Below, one piece after another: positions 18,468-27,117 of a DNA stretch of 32,787 nt (its first letter is position 1; each line of letters opens with the position of its first letter). The stretch spans positions 1 to 32,787 of the forward strand of contig JADFKK010000056.1 of the NCBI GenBank assembly GCA_022564995.1. Reading direction: 5' to 3'. Under the pieces are notes generated by a model that was not told where the DNA came from, did not search any database, and saw nothing but the letters and a program-made list of their open reading frames with translations. This DNA is from Planctomycetota bacterium. Lineage in GTDB: Bacteria; Planctomycetota; Planctomycetia; Pirellulales; JADFKK01. Position numbers and translations under genes: made by a program.

Positions 18468-18495
18468 TCAGAGTGTCGAGTTATTAGCCGACTCG

Positions 18496-19314
18496 CTATC
18501 GCCGCCGGGCGGTGAAGCGCCGCGTAAGCAGCAGCAATGCTCCCAGGCAGATCAGCACGATGCTGGTCGGCTCGGGAATTAGCGGCGCGTTGATGCCCGG
18601 CTCGACGAAGGCGCCGCCTCCCTCGGCCGTGCCGTTGTTGTCGCCGCCGGCCACGTCGACCAAGCCGTTCTCGAAATTCCAGTAGGCGACCAGGAACGGG
18701 GAAACTGCCGGGTTGTTCGCGTCGATGGGCGCCTTGAATCCAGCGGCGATCGTCGCGGCGTCGAGTTCGACGTTCCAGATCGACAGCTCGTCGATGAATC
18801 CGTGGAAGAATTCAGCGCCGAGTCGCGAGCCAATGCGATAGTTTGCATCGGCGACGTTGACACCAGCATTGGCCCGCGGGTTGCCAAGCGGGGCACCGTT
18901 CCAATACCAGTTGGTCTCGCTGCCGCTATGGGTGATCGCAAGATGATGCCAACCATCGCCTTCGGGGCCGGTGTCGTCCGGCATAATGTTCATGCCGAAG
19001 TTTTCGTCGTGGTCATTGCCCCAGAAATAGTGCCGCGTGCCTTCGTTTCCACGCAGTCGTAAACCGTTGGCTTGATTGCCGGCTTGGTTTCCCCAGAACG
19101 TGATCTGGCCGCCGTTGCCGCCGCCGGTGGGAATGCTCGTCGGGTTGATCCAAACGCCGATCGTAAACGGATCGTTGCCGACCGGAATGTTAGTGCCAAC
19201 GAACGATACCCAACTGTTCCCGTCCAGGCTGAGGGCGCCGGCGCGAGCGACGCTTGGCAGAAGAAGAGCGAGGGCGGAGACAAAGAATAGGGCTGGTGCA
19301 AATCGTCTTGTCAC
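18496..19314 (-). CDS. LamG-like PEP-CTERM surface protein
   Basis: The 272-residue protein has a signal peptide (FAPALFFVSALALLLPSVARA, cleavage about residue 25), then a laminin-G/concanavalin-like beta sandwich (about 27-215). Typical elements are ALSLDGNSWVSF, FTIGVWINPTS, GWHHLAITHSG, GFIDELSIWNVEL and VAYWNFENG. The C-terminal PEP-CTERM signal is PEPTSIVLICLGALLLL followed by an arginine-rich end. It is exported, probably exosortase-processed, and LamG folds often bind glycans. The start is the GTG at 19314, chosen because CAGGAG (19322-19327 on the plus strand coordinates) lies 7 nt upstream; the nearby ATG is in another frame. The stop codon lies inside the repeat shared with the region after the first sulfatase. 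Confidence 0.9.
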   Translation of the reverse strand: MTRRFAPALFFVSALALLLPSVARAGALSLDGNSWVSFVGTNIPVGNDPFTIGVWINPTSIPTGGGNGGQITFWGNQAGNQANGLRLRGNEGTRHYFWGNDHDENFGMNIMPDDTGPEGDGWHHLAITHSGSETNWYWNGAPLGNPRANAGVNVADANYRIGSRLGAEFFHGFIDELSIWNVELDAATIAAGFKAPIDANNPAVSPFLVAYWNFENGLVDVAGGDNNGTAEGGGAFVEPGINAPLIPEPTSIVLICLGALLLLTRRFTARRR

Positions 19315-19651
19315 GAGTCATCTCCTGAAGAACCGTTCAAAAACAAAGTCGGCAAGATGCGAATCCGAATAGGTCGTGAATCAAAGTCATCCACTAACAC
19401 CGCATTTTGAACTGCCGAAAAGGCAAAGTCAACGAAATTCTCGGATAATCGACCAAATAGCTGCTCGCGAAACAGCCACTTTCTGGGGGGATCCCGCGTG
19501 AAAACCAGATACCGCCCCGTGCAGCCTTTTCTCAAAACACCGTCTGCGACCGCTTGAGGCGACGGAGTAGGGGCATTTTCTGTCTTCCGCAGTTAAGTTC
19601 GCTATATTGGAATGGAGAGCGAAACAAAGGCCGCAGAACCACTTAGATCAA
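19315..19651. promoter_or_regulatory. Intergenic region between divergent genes
   Basis: No gene is seen. It must contain the promoters of the LamG gene (leftward) and of the FG-GAP lipoprotein (rightward). No clear sigma-factor boxes or operators could be picked out. Confidence 0.4.
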
Positions 19652-22600
19652 ATGACCGAGCGAATTTCTTACCGGAACCTGGCTGGATGGCGGTTGATCT
19701 GGTTCGCATTTGCAGGGCTTTCGGTGATCACAGGGTGCTGGTCTGACACCGACTCGCCGCCCGATGAATCATCTGGTCCAAATGCCCAGCAGGCCAAAAC
19801 CGGAATCTCCTGGTCCGACTTGCCGGAGCGGTCGACTGCGACGTTCGATGGCCCGTTCATGGAACGCCTCGACGCGGCGCAGACCGGATTGGACGTCAGT
19901 TACCCCATCGACCTGCGCCACCCCATGAAGCGGTTGTACGTGAGCGGCTTTGCCTGCGGCGGCGTCGCGGCGGGCGACGTCGACGGCGACGGGCGGGTCG
20001 ATTTGTTTTTCGTCGGCACCTCGGGGCGCAACCGGTTGTTTCGCCAGAGCGGTGATTTTCAGTTTGAAGAAATCACCGAGTCTGCGGGCGTCAACGTCGG
20101 CAATCCCTGGGGCTCGGCCGCGGCCATGGTCGACGTCAATGGGGACGGCAACCTGGACATCTACGTCGCCAACTACGATGCGGCGAATCAACTCTTCATT
20201 AACGACGGCGAGGGAGTGTTCGTCGAACAGGCCGCGAAATTCGGATTGGACGTCGTCGATGCCAGCTTGGTGCCGGCATTCTGCGATTTCGACCGTGACG
20301 GCGACCTCGACCTGTATCTGCTCACCAATCGTTTCTACCGAGATGGCGGATTCCCCACGGCCATCGCGGCCGCGCGCGATGAGCGAGGCCGTCCGCTACT
20401 CGATGAGCGGGGCCTTCCGCAACTCTTGCCCGAGTATAAAAGGTATTACCGTGTCATCAAGACCGGACCGCGGAGCGTGGAGACGGTCCTCGTTCCGCGG
20501 CGCGACCGGCTGCTGCGCAACGACCGCGACGACGATGGCCGCGTTACCTTCACCGACATCAGCGAGGCGGCCGGCATCAGCGAGATCGGCCACGGGCTGT
20601 CAGCGACCTGGTGGGATTACGACGACGACGGCTGGCCCGACATCTACGTGGCCAACGATTACGACGACCCGGACCATCTGTATCACAACAATCGCAACGG
20701 CACGTTTACCGACGTGATCGCCGAAGTGCTGCCGCACACGAGTTGGTTTTCGATGGGGGCCGACGTGGCCGACGTCAACAACGACGGGCGGCTCGATCTG
20801 TTCGTGGCCGACATGTCGGGCACGAACCACTACAAGTCGAAGACCACGATGGGGGCGATGAACAACCGCCGCATCCAGAGCGTCGCCGGGCCGCCGCCGC
20901 AGGTGATGCGCAATGCGCTGTACGTCAGTAGCGGCGCGGGGCGATTTCTGGAGGCGGCGTATCTGGCGGGTGTGGCCGACTCAGACTGGTCGTGGGCCGT
21001 CAAATTTGGCGACCTCGATTGCGACGGTCGCATCGATCTGTTCATCAGCAACGGCATGACGCGCAACTTCAACAACTCGGACGTCAAGTTCAGCAAGAAG
21101 CTGCTGCGCGGCCGTACGGAATGGGATCTGTACGAAGCCACGCCGCCGCGGCCGGAGAGGAATATGGCCTTTCGCAACCGGGGCGATTTGCAGTTCGAGC
21201 CGTCGGGCAGCGCCTGGGGTCTCGATGAGGAGGGAATGAGCTTTGCCTCCGTCTGGGCCGACTTCGATCGCGACGGCGACCTCGATCTGGTCGTGGTGAA
21301 CATGGATCGGCCGGTTAGCGTCTATCGCAATCGCTCGTCGGATGGGCATCGCGTGATGATTCGGCTCCGCGGGACCGGCGGCAATCGTTTCGGCATCGGC
21401 GCCAAAGTGACCATCGAAACTGAAGCTGGCAAGCAGGTCCGCACGCTACAGCCGATGACCGGCTTCAAATCGTCGAACGAACCGCTGCTTCACTTCGGAC
21501 TGGGCGAAGCGGCGAATATCCGTCGGCTATCGGTCCAGTGGCCCAGCGGTCACCTGCAACAGTTCGAACAACTCGCGGCGGATCGTTTCTACACGATCAG
21601 CGAGCCGGCCGAAGCGCCGACCATCCGAGCCGCGCCACAGTCGTCGTTGCCGCCAACGATGTTTCGCCGCAGCCAGGCACTCGCGCACATTCGCCATCAC
21701 GAAACGCCGTTCGACGATTTCCGCCGACAGCCGTTGCTGCCCAACAAGCTCTCACAGCTCGGGCCCGGCATGGCCTGGGGCGACGTCGACGGAGATGGAG
21801 ACGACGATCTGTATCTCGGCGCGGCGGCGGGCGACATACCGCAACTGTGGATCAATGATGGCGGAGGCCGGTTCGCTCTTGGCCGGGCGCGGCAGTTCGA
21901 TGATGCCCAGCCCCACGAGGACATGGCCGCCGTGCTACTGGATGTCGATGGCGACGGTGACCTGGATCTGTATGTCGTCAGCGGCGGAGTCGAGTGCGCG
22001 GCAGGCAACGAGCGGCTGCGCGACCGGCTATACTTGAACGACGCACAGGGTCACTTTACCCGCGCATCGGCCGACGCGCTGCCCGACGTGCTCGATAGCG
22101 GCAGTGTGGTCACCGCGGCCGATTTCGACCGCGACGGCGATTTGGATTTGTTCGTCGGAGGGCGGGTGATTCCCGGGGCGTATCCGTCGACGCCACGCAG
22201 TCGGCTGCTGCGAAACGACGGCGGGCGATTTGTCGATGTGACCGAGACGCTGGCGCCGGCGCTCGCCGGCAGCGGCTTGGTCACAAGTGCTCTCTGGTCC
22301 GACGCCGACGGCGACGGCTGGCTCGATCTGTTGGTCACGCACGAATGGGGACCGGTCAAGCTGTTTCACAACAACGAGGGCAAGCTCGTCGACCACACGC
22401 AACAGGCCGGGCTGGCCGAACGACTTGGTTGGTGGAACGGCATCGCCGGCGGCGACGTGGACGGCGACGGCGACATAGATTACGTCGTCACCAATTTTGG
22501 CCTGAACTCAAAGTATCACGCCAGCCAGAGTCGGCCTGCGCTGCTCTATTATGGCGATTTTGAGAATCGCGGCGTGAAGAAGCTCGTAGAAGCAGATTAC

Positions 22601-23416
22601 GAAGGCGAAGTGCTCTTTCCCATCCGCGGCAGGAGCTGCTCGACGCGGGCAATTCCCCACTTGGCGCAGAAGTTTGGCAGCTACAAGGACTTTGCGCTGG
22701 CCGATTTGGCGGCGATTTATACGCCCAAGTGTTTGAATGATGCGGACCGGTTCGAGGCGAACGAATTGCGCACGGGCCTGTTGATCAACGACGGACACGG
22801 TCGTTTTACGTTTCGGGCCTTGCCCCGCATCGCCCAGATTGCTCCCGGCTTCGGCGTCGTGATGACCGACGTCGACGGCGACGGACATCTCGACGTCTAC
22901 CTGGTACAGAACTTCTTCACGCCGCAGTTAGAGACCGGCCGCATGGACGGCGGCCTAAGCCAGTTGCTCCTGGGCCGTGGCGACGGCACGTTTCGACCGA
23001 TCGCACCGGGCGAGAGCGGGCTGGTTGTGCCCGGCGACGCCAAAAGTCTGGCGGTGACGGACCTGAACGGCGATGGCCGGCCGGATTTCGTGGTCGGCGT
23101 CAACAACGACCGGCTCCTGGCCTTTGAAAATCGAAGCGACCCGAACAAGCGGATTCTCGCCGTGCGGCTCGCAGGCAAACCGGGCAATCCCACGGCGGTC
23201 GGCGCTCGCGTCATGCTGAAACTCACAGATGGAACGCAGCAGACGACCGAGGTCTACTCCGGGGGCGGGTATCTGTCGCAATCGAGTCGAGTGCTCTTTT
23301 TTGGTCTAGGCGAGACGGGCCAGGTCGACGAATTGGTCATCCGCTGGCCAGACGGGATGCAGTCGACCCATCGCTCGCAGGGCCCTTCCTTGCGGGCGAC
23401 GTTGCGACAAGAATAG
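19652..23416 (+). CDS. Lipoprotein with two FG-GAP + ASPIC/UnbV modules (non-Sec paralog)
   Basis: From the ATG at 19652 it has 1254 residues. An in-frame TTG 45 nt upstream is less likely because it would precede the signal peptide with 15 polar residues. The signal peptide ends in a lipobox V-I-T-G-C, so Cys is probably lipidated. Module 1 has FG-GAP repeats (DVDGDGRVD, DVNGDGNLD, DFDRDGDLD, DYDDDGWPD, DVNNDGRLD, DLDCDGRID, DFDRDGDLD) and an ASPIC/UnbV domain (GIGAKVTIETEAGKQ ... VQWPSG). Module 2 repeats this (DVDGDGDDD to DLNGDGRPD) and ends with a second ASPIC/UnbV (GARVMLKL ... IRWPDG). At the place of Sec it reads S-D-V-K-F-S, and it has no thioredoxin domain. Proteins of this build often accompany nutrient-uptake systems in planctomycetes and Bacteroidetes; no partner is visible here. 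Confidence 0.88.
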   Translation: MTERISYRNLAGWRLIWFAFAGLSVITGCWSDTDSPPDESSGPNAQQAKTGISWSDLPERSTATFDGPFMERLDAAQTGLDVSYPIDLRHPMKRLYVSGFACGGVAAGDVDGDGRVDLFFVGTSGRNRLFRQSGDFQFEEITESAGVNVGNPWGSAAAMVDVNGDGNLDIYVANYDAANQLFINDGEGVFVEQAAKFGLDVVDASLVPAFCDFDRDGDLDLYLLTNRFYRDGGFPTAIAAARDERGRPLLDERGLPQLLPEYKRYYRVIKTGPRSVETVLVPRRDRLLRNDRDDDGRVTFTDISEAAGISEIGHGLSATWWDYDDDGWPDIYVANDYDDPDHLYHNNRNGTFTDVIAEVLPHTSWFSMGADVADVNNDGRLDLFVADMSGTNHYKSKTTMGAMNNRRIQSVAGPPPQVMRNALYVSSGAGRFLEAAYLAGVADSDWSWAVKFGDLDCDGRIDLFISNGMTRNFNNSDVKFSKKLLRGRTEWDLYEATPPRPERNMAFRNRGDLQFEPSGSAWGLDEEGMSFASVWADFDRDGDLDLVVVNMDRPVSVYRNRSSDGHRVMIRLRGTGGNRFGIGAKVTIETEAGKQVRTLQPMTGFKSSNEPLLHFGLGEAANIRRLSVQWPSGHLQQFEQLAADRFYTISEPAEAPTIRAAPQSSLPPTMFRRSQALAHIRHHETPFDDFRRQPLLPNKLSQLGPGMAWGDVDGDGDDDLYLGAAAGDIPQLWINDGGGRFALGRARQFDDAQPHEDMAAVLLDVDGDGDLDLYVVSGGVECAAGNERLRDRLYLNDAQGHFTRASADALPDVLDSGSVVTAADFDRDGDLDLFVGGRVIPGAYPSTPRSRLLRNDGGRFVDVTETLAPALAGSGLVTSALWSDADGDGWLDLLVTHEWGPVKLFHNNEGKLVDHTQQAGLAERLGWWNGIAGGDVDGDGDIDYVVTNFGLNSKYHASQSRPALLYYGDFENRGVKKLVEADYEGEVLFPIRGRSCSTRAIPHLAQKFGSYKDFALADLAAIYTPKCLNDADRFEANELRTGLLINDGHGRFTFRALPRIAQIAPGFGVVMTDVDGDGHLDVYLVQNFFTPQLETGRMDGGLSQLLLGRGDGTFRPIAPGESGLVVPGDAKSLAVTDLNGDGRPDFVVGVNNDRLLAFENRSDPNKRILAVRLAGKPGNPTAVGARVMLKLTDGTQQTTEVYSGGGYLSQSSRVLFFGLGETGQVDELVIRWPDGMQSTHRSQGPSLRATLRQE

Positions 23417-23524
23417 TGCGACAACAACTGGCGCCGGCCGACGACGATGGATTAAGCGGACTCGATGTCGCGACAAGACCGCGTTATCCATGATGCGTGT
23501 GATTCTTGGTTACGTGAGATCGCC

Positions 23525-24469
23525 CTACCGCTTGCCCGCCGCTTTCTCGATTTCATCCGCGATGCCGTTCTTGTTGTCGTCGTCGATGCGGGCGAGCGGA
23601 TAATCGACGACCGCTTTCCAGGCGACGCGGCGCATGATCTTGTCGAGCTTGTCGTTGGGAACCTTCGACTTGAACTCGATCAACTCAGGCGACTTCTTGT
23701 AGAGCGCGGCGTAATAGACGTAGCCCTCGAACCATTCCATGCCGCTGTTCCCGCACAGGTGGCCGCCGTCGCGATAGAGGGCGTGGCGGCTGCCGAGGTG
23801 TTGCGAAACGCCGTCGATGCCGGGAAGCTTGCCGGCGAAGTACAGTCGTAGCATTTCAGCCATCGCGGCGCCGACGGGAATGACGCGGATCTTGCCCGGA
23901 TATTTCGCGTTGAGCGTATCGACGATCGCCTTAATCGTGTTGTCGATCTTCTTTTGCTGGGGAAGAAACATTTCGAGCTTCAGCGCGGTGCTCTTGGTTC
24001 TTTTCGGCACTCGTGCCCAGCCGTCTTGGATCAAGAACGTCATCTTCGGATTGTGTTTCAAGCAGTAATCGATCCAGGGCGTGTAATGCTCCGGCTTGTC
24101 GAAATAATATGACCCCATGGTCAACACGTCCCACTCGCCGCTGGCGATCAGCGGCAGCAGGATCTCTCTTTTCTTTCCTTTCGTGCCATGTTCGGCCGCC
24201 CAAATCGCCTGGGCCGACCCGCCCGCGCCGCCGCGAAGGTGATACCGTTGGCGATGATCGTCGAGGTTGGCACCGGCCGCGATCTTCGGCAGCGTTCTCA
24301 TCGCCGGCGCCACCCAACTATGCCCGGCGGAAAGGATGCGCAGGCCCGTTGCGTGCTGGCGTTCGGCGTCGGATGGCTTCGCGGCCGGTTCGGCCGACAA
24401 GTTCGTCGGCAGGGCCGCGGCGAGCCAGATCGTCAGCGTCAAGAAAAGAAACATTCGTCGGCACGGCAT
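23525..24469 (-). CDS. Exported SGNH/GDSL-like hydrolase
   Basis: From the ATG at 24469 it has 314 residues; this start has AAGGAA (24476-24481) 6 nt upstream, while the frame opens at 24499 without one. The signal peptide is MFLFLTLTIWLAAALPTNLSA. The first block is ILSAGHSW, where SGNH enzymes usually have GDS; the serine is kept but the preceding D is H. Near the C-terminus YRDGGHLCGNSG provides the D-x-x-H pair expected in block V. Substrates in this superfamily are acyl esters, often on glycans. The tail contains an EF-hand-like DDDNKNGIADEIEK. It is convergent with the lipoprotein gene, with 108 nt between them in which I see nothing. Confidence 0.7.
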   Translation of the reverse strand: MPCRRMFLFLTLTIWLAAALPTNLSAEPAAKPSDAERQHATGLRILSAGHSWVAPAMRTLPKIAAGANLDDHRQRYHLRGGAGGSAQAIWAAEHGTKGKKREILLPLIASGEWDVLTMGSYYFDKPEHYTPWIDYCLKHNPKMTFLIQDGWARVPKRTKSTALKLEMFLPQQKKIDNTIKAIVDTLNAKYPGKIRVIPVGAAMAEMLRLYFAGKLPGIDGVSQHLGSRHALYRDGGHLCGNSGMEWFEGYVYYAALYKKSPELIEFKSKVPNDKLDKIMRRVAWKAVVDYPLARIDDDNKNGIADEIEKAAGKR

Positions 24470-24523
24470 GATGTGTTCCTTGGTTTTCGCGGTTCTCACT
24501 CGCAGATGAAATTAGCAATTCAT

Positions 24524-24860
24524 TCGTTTAACGGCAAGCCGCAGGCGGCTGCGTTTTGAATTAACCGTTCCCGGGTTTGAAAGAACCGCTAATCGACGCT
24601 GATAAATGCTAATAAGATCGGGGTGACGTTGGCAACAAATGAATGGAGGCCGTCATCGGGTTGGTTTCTAATGGGACCGTCGATCGGAAGCGACGGCTTT
24701 CCAGCCTTCTTCTTTCCTTTGCGACCTCCGCGACCTTCTGTTAAAACAGTGGGGTCCATTTTATCCTCGGTAGAGGGCTTTCTCTCAAACAGAAGTTTTG
24801 GAACAGAAGGTCTCAAAGGCCGCAAAGGAAGGAAGCCGCCTGCGGCTTGCCGTTAAACGA
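24524..24860. mobile_element. 337-bp element with perfect 26-bp inverted ends (MITE-like)
   Basis: The left end 24524-24549 starts TCGTTTAACGGCAAGCCGCA; the right end 24835-24860 is its exact complement over all 26 nt. Just inside is a second, imperfect inverted pair of about 34 nt (left around 24709-24742 CTTTGCGACCTCCGCGACCT; right around 24803-24836). The interior also contains CGCTAATCGACGCTGATAAATGC. It has no open frame of note and no clear target-site duplication. Confidence 0.6.
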
Positions 24861-25114
24861 GCCAATCATACGGCGCGGCGACACGGGACATTGTAATCCG
24901 GCGGTCGGAGAGTCACAACGGTCGCTGCGCTCGACCCCGCAGCGGCACGAAGCGTGGGAAGATGGAGTCAAGGAAATGCTCGGCGTGCGGCGCAGGCCAC
25001 GTCCGTCGACGCTCTTCGGGCGAGTCAATTTCGTCGGAGCGGGGCGCGGAACCGAGTAAGCTCGCTGGTTTGGAACAAGGGGCGACTGTTATACTGAGAT
25101 GAGGAGATCCAAGA
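24861..25114. other. Leader region of the LRR gene
   Basis: No gene is seen. GAGGAG at 25101-25106 is the ribosome binding site for the ATG at 25115 (8-nt spacing). Confidence 0.4.
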
Positions 25115-26878
25115 ATGCCAGATCCTTCGGCGAAACCAGCAAAGAAGACGAACACTATGTCGCTTCCGCGGCAATTCGATGTCGTCTCGGATCGCGTTGG
25201 ATGGGTGGCGTTGTTTGTATCCTTCGTCGGCGGGCTCATCTGGGCGACCGCCTCGGGCAAAGATTATCCGTTAATCGCCATCTTTCCGCTCGTTACGATC
25301 TTCGCTACGAGATTGGTTGGCCGCCGCTTGGGAGCGTTCGTGGGCCATGTCGCGAAGCACTTGCTGGGTTTGTTTACCGCGTGGCTCGTCGTGTCGCTTC
25401 TATTGTCTTATACACGGCTGCACGATTTGCCGGCGGGTTTTCAAGACGGCCGATCGGACCACCCGCTGCTCTCTGCATTAGGAGTAATTTACGCCACGGA
25501 AACGTGGATTCTCATCGGTATTATTGCCGCCGCCGCGTGCGAGCTTCTCTTGGCTTTATTTGCCGCTCTCGCACTTTGCCTCAGGCGAGCAATGCGCATC
25601 GCTCCGGTGGGAATAGAATGCCGCGAACGATCTCGCTGGTATCAGTTGAGCTTGCGTACGATTCTCCTGCTGCTTCTGACATTGACGGTCGGCACAGGGT
25701 GGTTCGCAACAAGAGTGAAGCGCGCCCAGGCGAATCGTGATCGGGTGGGACGTGTTGTAGAAGCCGTCGCCGCGATCGAAAAGCTGGGGGGCCGTGTTTA
25801 TTTTTCGCGCCACGACGACGAAAGGAAGCCTACTTGGCTGGAGGAGCTGTTCGACGATACCGGAAATTCCGACGATCCGATTGTAGAAGTAACCGTCAGC
25901 GCGGTCCGGATAAAAAACGTAGACGCTCTGGATCTGATCAGCGAGCTGGACAACCTTAAACTGCTTGAGATCAGCGAGGTGAACCTCAGCGACGCCAACT
26001 TGCGGAAGGTCGGCGAAATGAAGGGACTTGAATTACTTTCGCTCCGCCTTCTTCAGGTTGAACACTTAGGCGCGCTCGGGTCCATTCAGTCGCTCGATTT
26101 GTCAAAGGTTCACGTTGAGGGCTCTGATCCGGATGACTTACCGGGGCTCAAGAGCCTCACGGAACTTACGCTCGGCGAGACCAGCGGATTCTTCGAGCAC
26201 GTAGGAGAATTGCCGTCGCTGCGCAAGATAAAGCTACTTCACAAGGGTGTCGATACCACCTTGAATCGCCTTCATCGGATGCCCACGCTTCGCGAGGTCG
26301 ACCTGCGCGGTTCCGATGTCACAGGCGAGGGACTTCGCCATTTGACAAGACTTGCTGATCTTGAACAACTGTGGCTTGGCGCTACCGGGATCAGTGATTC
26401 AGATCTGGTTCATGTTAGCAAGATGGCGAAGCTCAAAGTCCTATCCCTCGCCGGCACAAAGGTGACGGATCAGGGCATGGGAAAGCTGCGCAACCTGACG
26501 TTGCTCGGAAGCCTCGACCTTTCCTACACGGCTGTTGGCGATGGCGGCGTAAAGATCCTGCGAGGACACACCGCACTTGGCGACCTTAATCTCTCATCAA
26601 CGCAGATCACCGACTCCGGCTTGGCGCACCTGAGAGGACTGGACCTCTATTCGCTCGACCTCACCTATACTCGGATCACCAACTCCGGCTTGGCATACTT
26701 GGCTGGTATGTCGAGTCTCCGGTCTTTGATTCTTCGAAGCACCAATATCGACGATGCCGGACTGAGGCACTTGACGGGGCTGACCAATCTCAGGGAACTC
26801 CGGCTGGATGAAACCGGCGTTACCGATGCCGGCATAGAGAAACTCCGGCAAGCACTGCCGTATTGTTATGCGTTCTGA
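25115..26878 (+). CDS. Membrane protein with C-terminal leucine-rich repeats
   Basis: The 587-residue protein has five or so predicted membrane segments in the first 200 residues (about 29-48, 52-66, 80-98, 124-155, 180-197). The last is in the sequence WYQLSLRTILLLLLTLTVG, typical of planctomycete membrane proteins. A short basic helix (RVKRAQANRDRVGRVVEAV) leads to AIEKLGGRVYF, a common junction before LRRs in this phylum. From about residue 245 come about a dozen LRRs of the TDAGL type (LKVLSLAGTKVTDQGM, LGDLNLSSTQITDSGL, LRELRLDETGVTDAGI). LRRs bind proteins; the ligand is unknown. GC content looks slightly lower than in the neighbours. An alternative start is the ATG 14 codons later (MSLPRQ), which lacks the ribosome binding site. 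Confidence 0.85.
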   Translation: MPDPSAKPAKKTNTMSLPRQFDVVSDRVGWVALFVSFVGGLIWATASGKDYPLIAIFPLVTIFATRLVGRRLGAFVGHVAKHLLGLFTAWLVVSLLLSYTRLHDLPAGFQDGRSDHPLLSALGVIYATETWILIGIIAAAACELLLALFAALALCLRRAMRIAPVGIECRERSRWYQLSLRTILLLLLTLTVGTGWFATRVKRAQANRDRVGRVVEAVAAIEKLGGRVYFSRHDDERKPTWLEELFDDTGNSDDPIVEVTVSAVRIKNVDALDLISELDNLKLLEISEVNLSDANLRKVGEMKGLELLSLRLLQVEHLGALGSIQSLDLSKVHVEGSDPDDLPGLKSLTELTLGETSGFFEHVGELPSLRKIKLLHKGVDTTLNRLHRMPTLREVDLRGSDVTGEGLRHLTRLADLEQLWLGATGISDSDLVHVSKMAKLKVLSLAGTKVTDQGMGKLRNLTLLGSLDLSYTAVGDGGVKILRGHTALGDLNLSSTQITDSGLAHLRGLDLYSLDLTYTRITNSGLAYLAGMSSLRSLILRSTNIDDAGLRHLTGLTNLRELRLDETGVTDAGIEKLRQALPYCYAF

Positions 26879-26958
26879 GGTGGACTCAACGTACGGAAAG
26901 CAACCGATGTCGATCGGATATTCGGGCCGAACGCCGTTAACGGCACGCATCGGCCGCT

Positions 26959-27011
26959 CGTAGTGACCGGATTCATCCGGTCCCGCGGCCCGCATAAATG
27001 CGGGCACTACG
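26959..27011. repeat. Nested cruciform repeat (53 bp)
   Basis: CGTAGTG (26959-26965) pairs with CACTACG (27005-27011). Inside are two perfect hairpins: CCGGAT-TC-ATCCGG (26967-26980) and CCCGCAT-AA-ATGCGGG (26989-27004). The three-way-junction form suggests a dispersed palindromic element lying between the LRR gene and the next gene. The rest of 26879-27117 shows no gene. Confidence 0.75.
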
Positions 27012-27117
27012 AACCTCGCCCCGACTGTGGTCGGACGGGTTGGCTTGGTGTAGACTGTAGCCACTTGCGGCACATCTGGCTGGACCGCGATTCTTTCCCG
27101 TATCAAGGACTTGTGTC

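Larger units (their letters stand above)
18023..18501 (+). repeat. Direct repeat copy 2
   Basis: This is the partner of 14111-14603. It covers the sulfatase remnant, its terminator, and the flank up to and including the TAG stop (18496-18498 on the minus strand) of the LamG gene. Confidence 0.85.

Noticed and set aside
24524..24860. Insertion sequence
   Set aside because: It has inverted ends but no transposase frame and no clear target-site duplication; described only as a MITE-like element.
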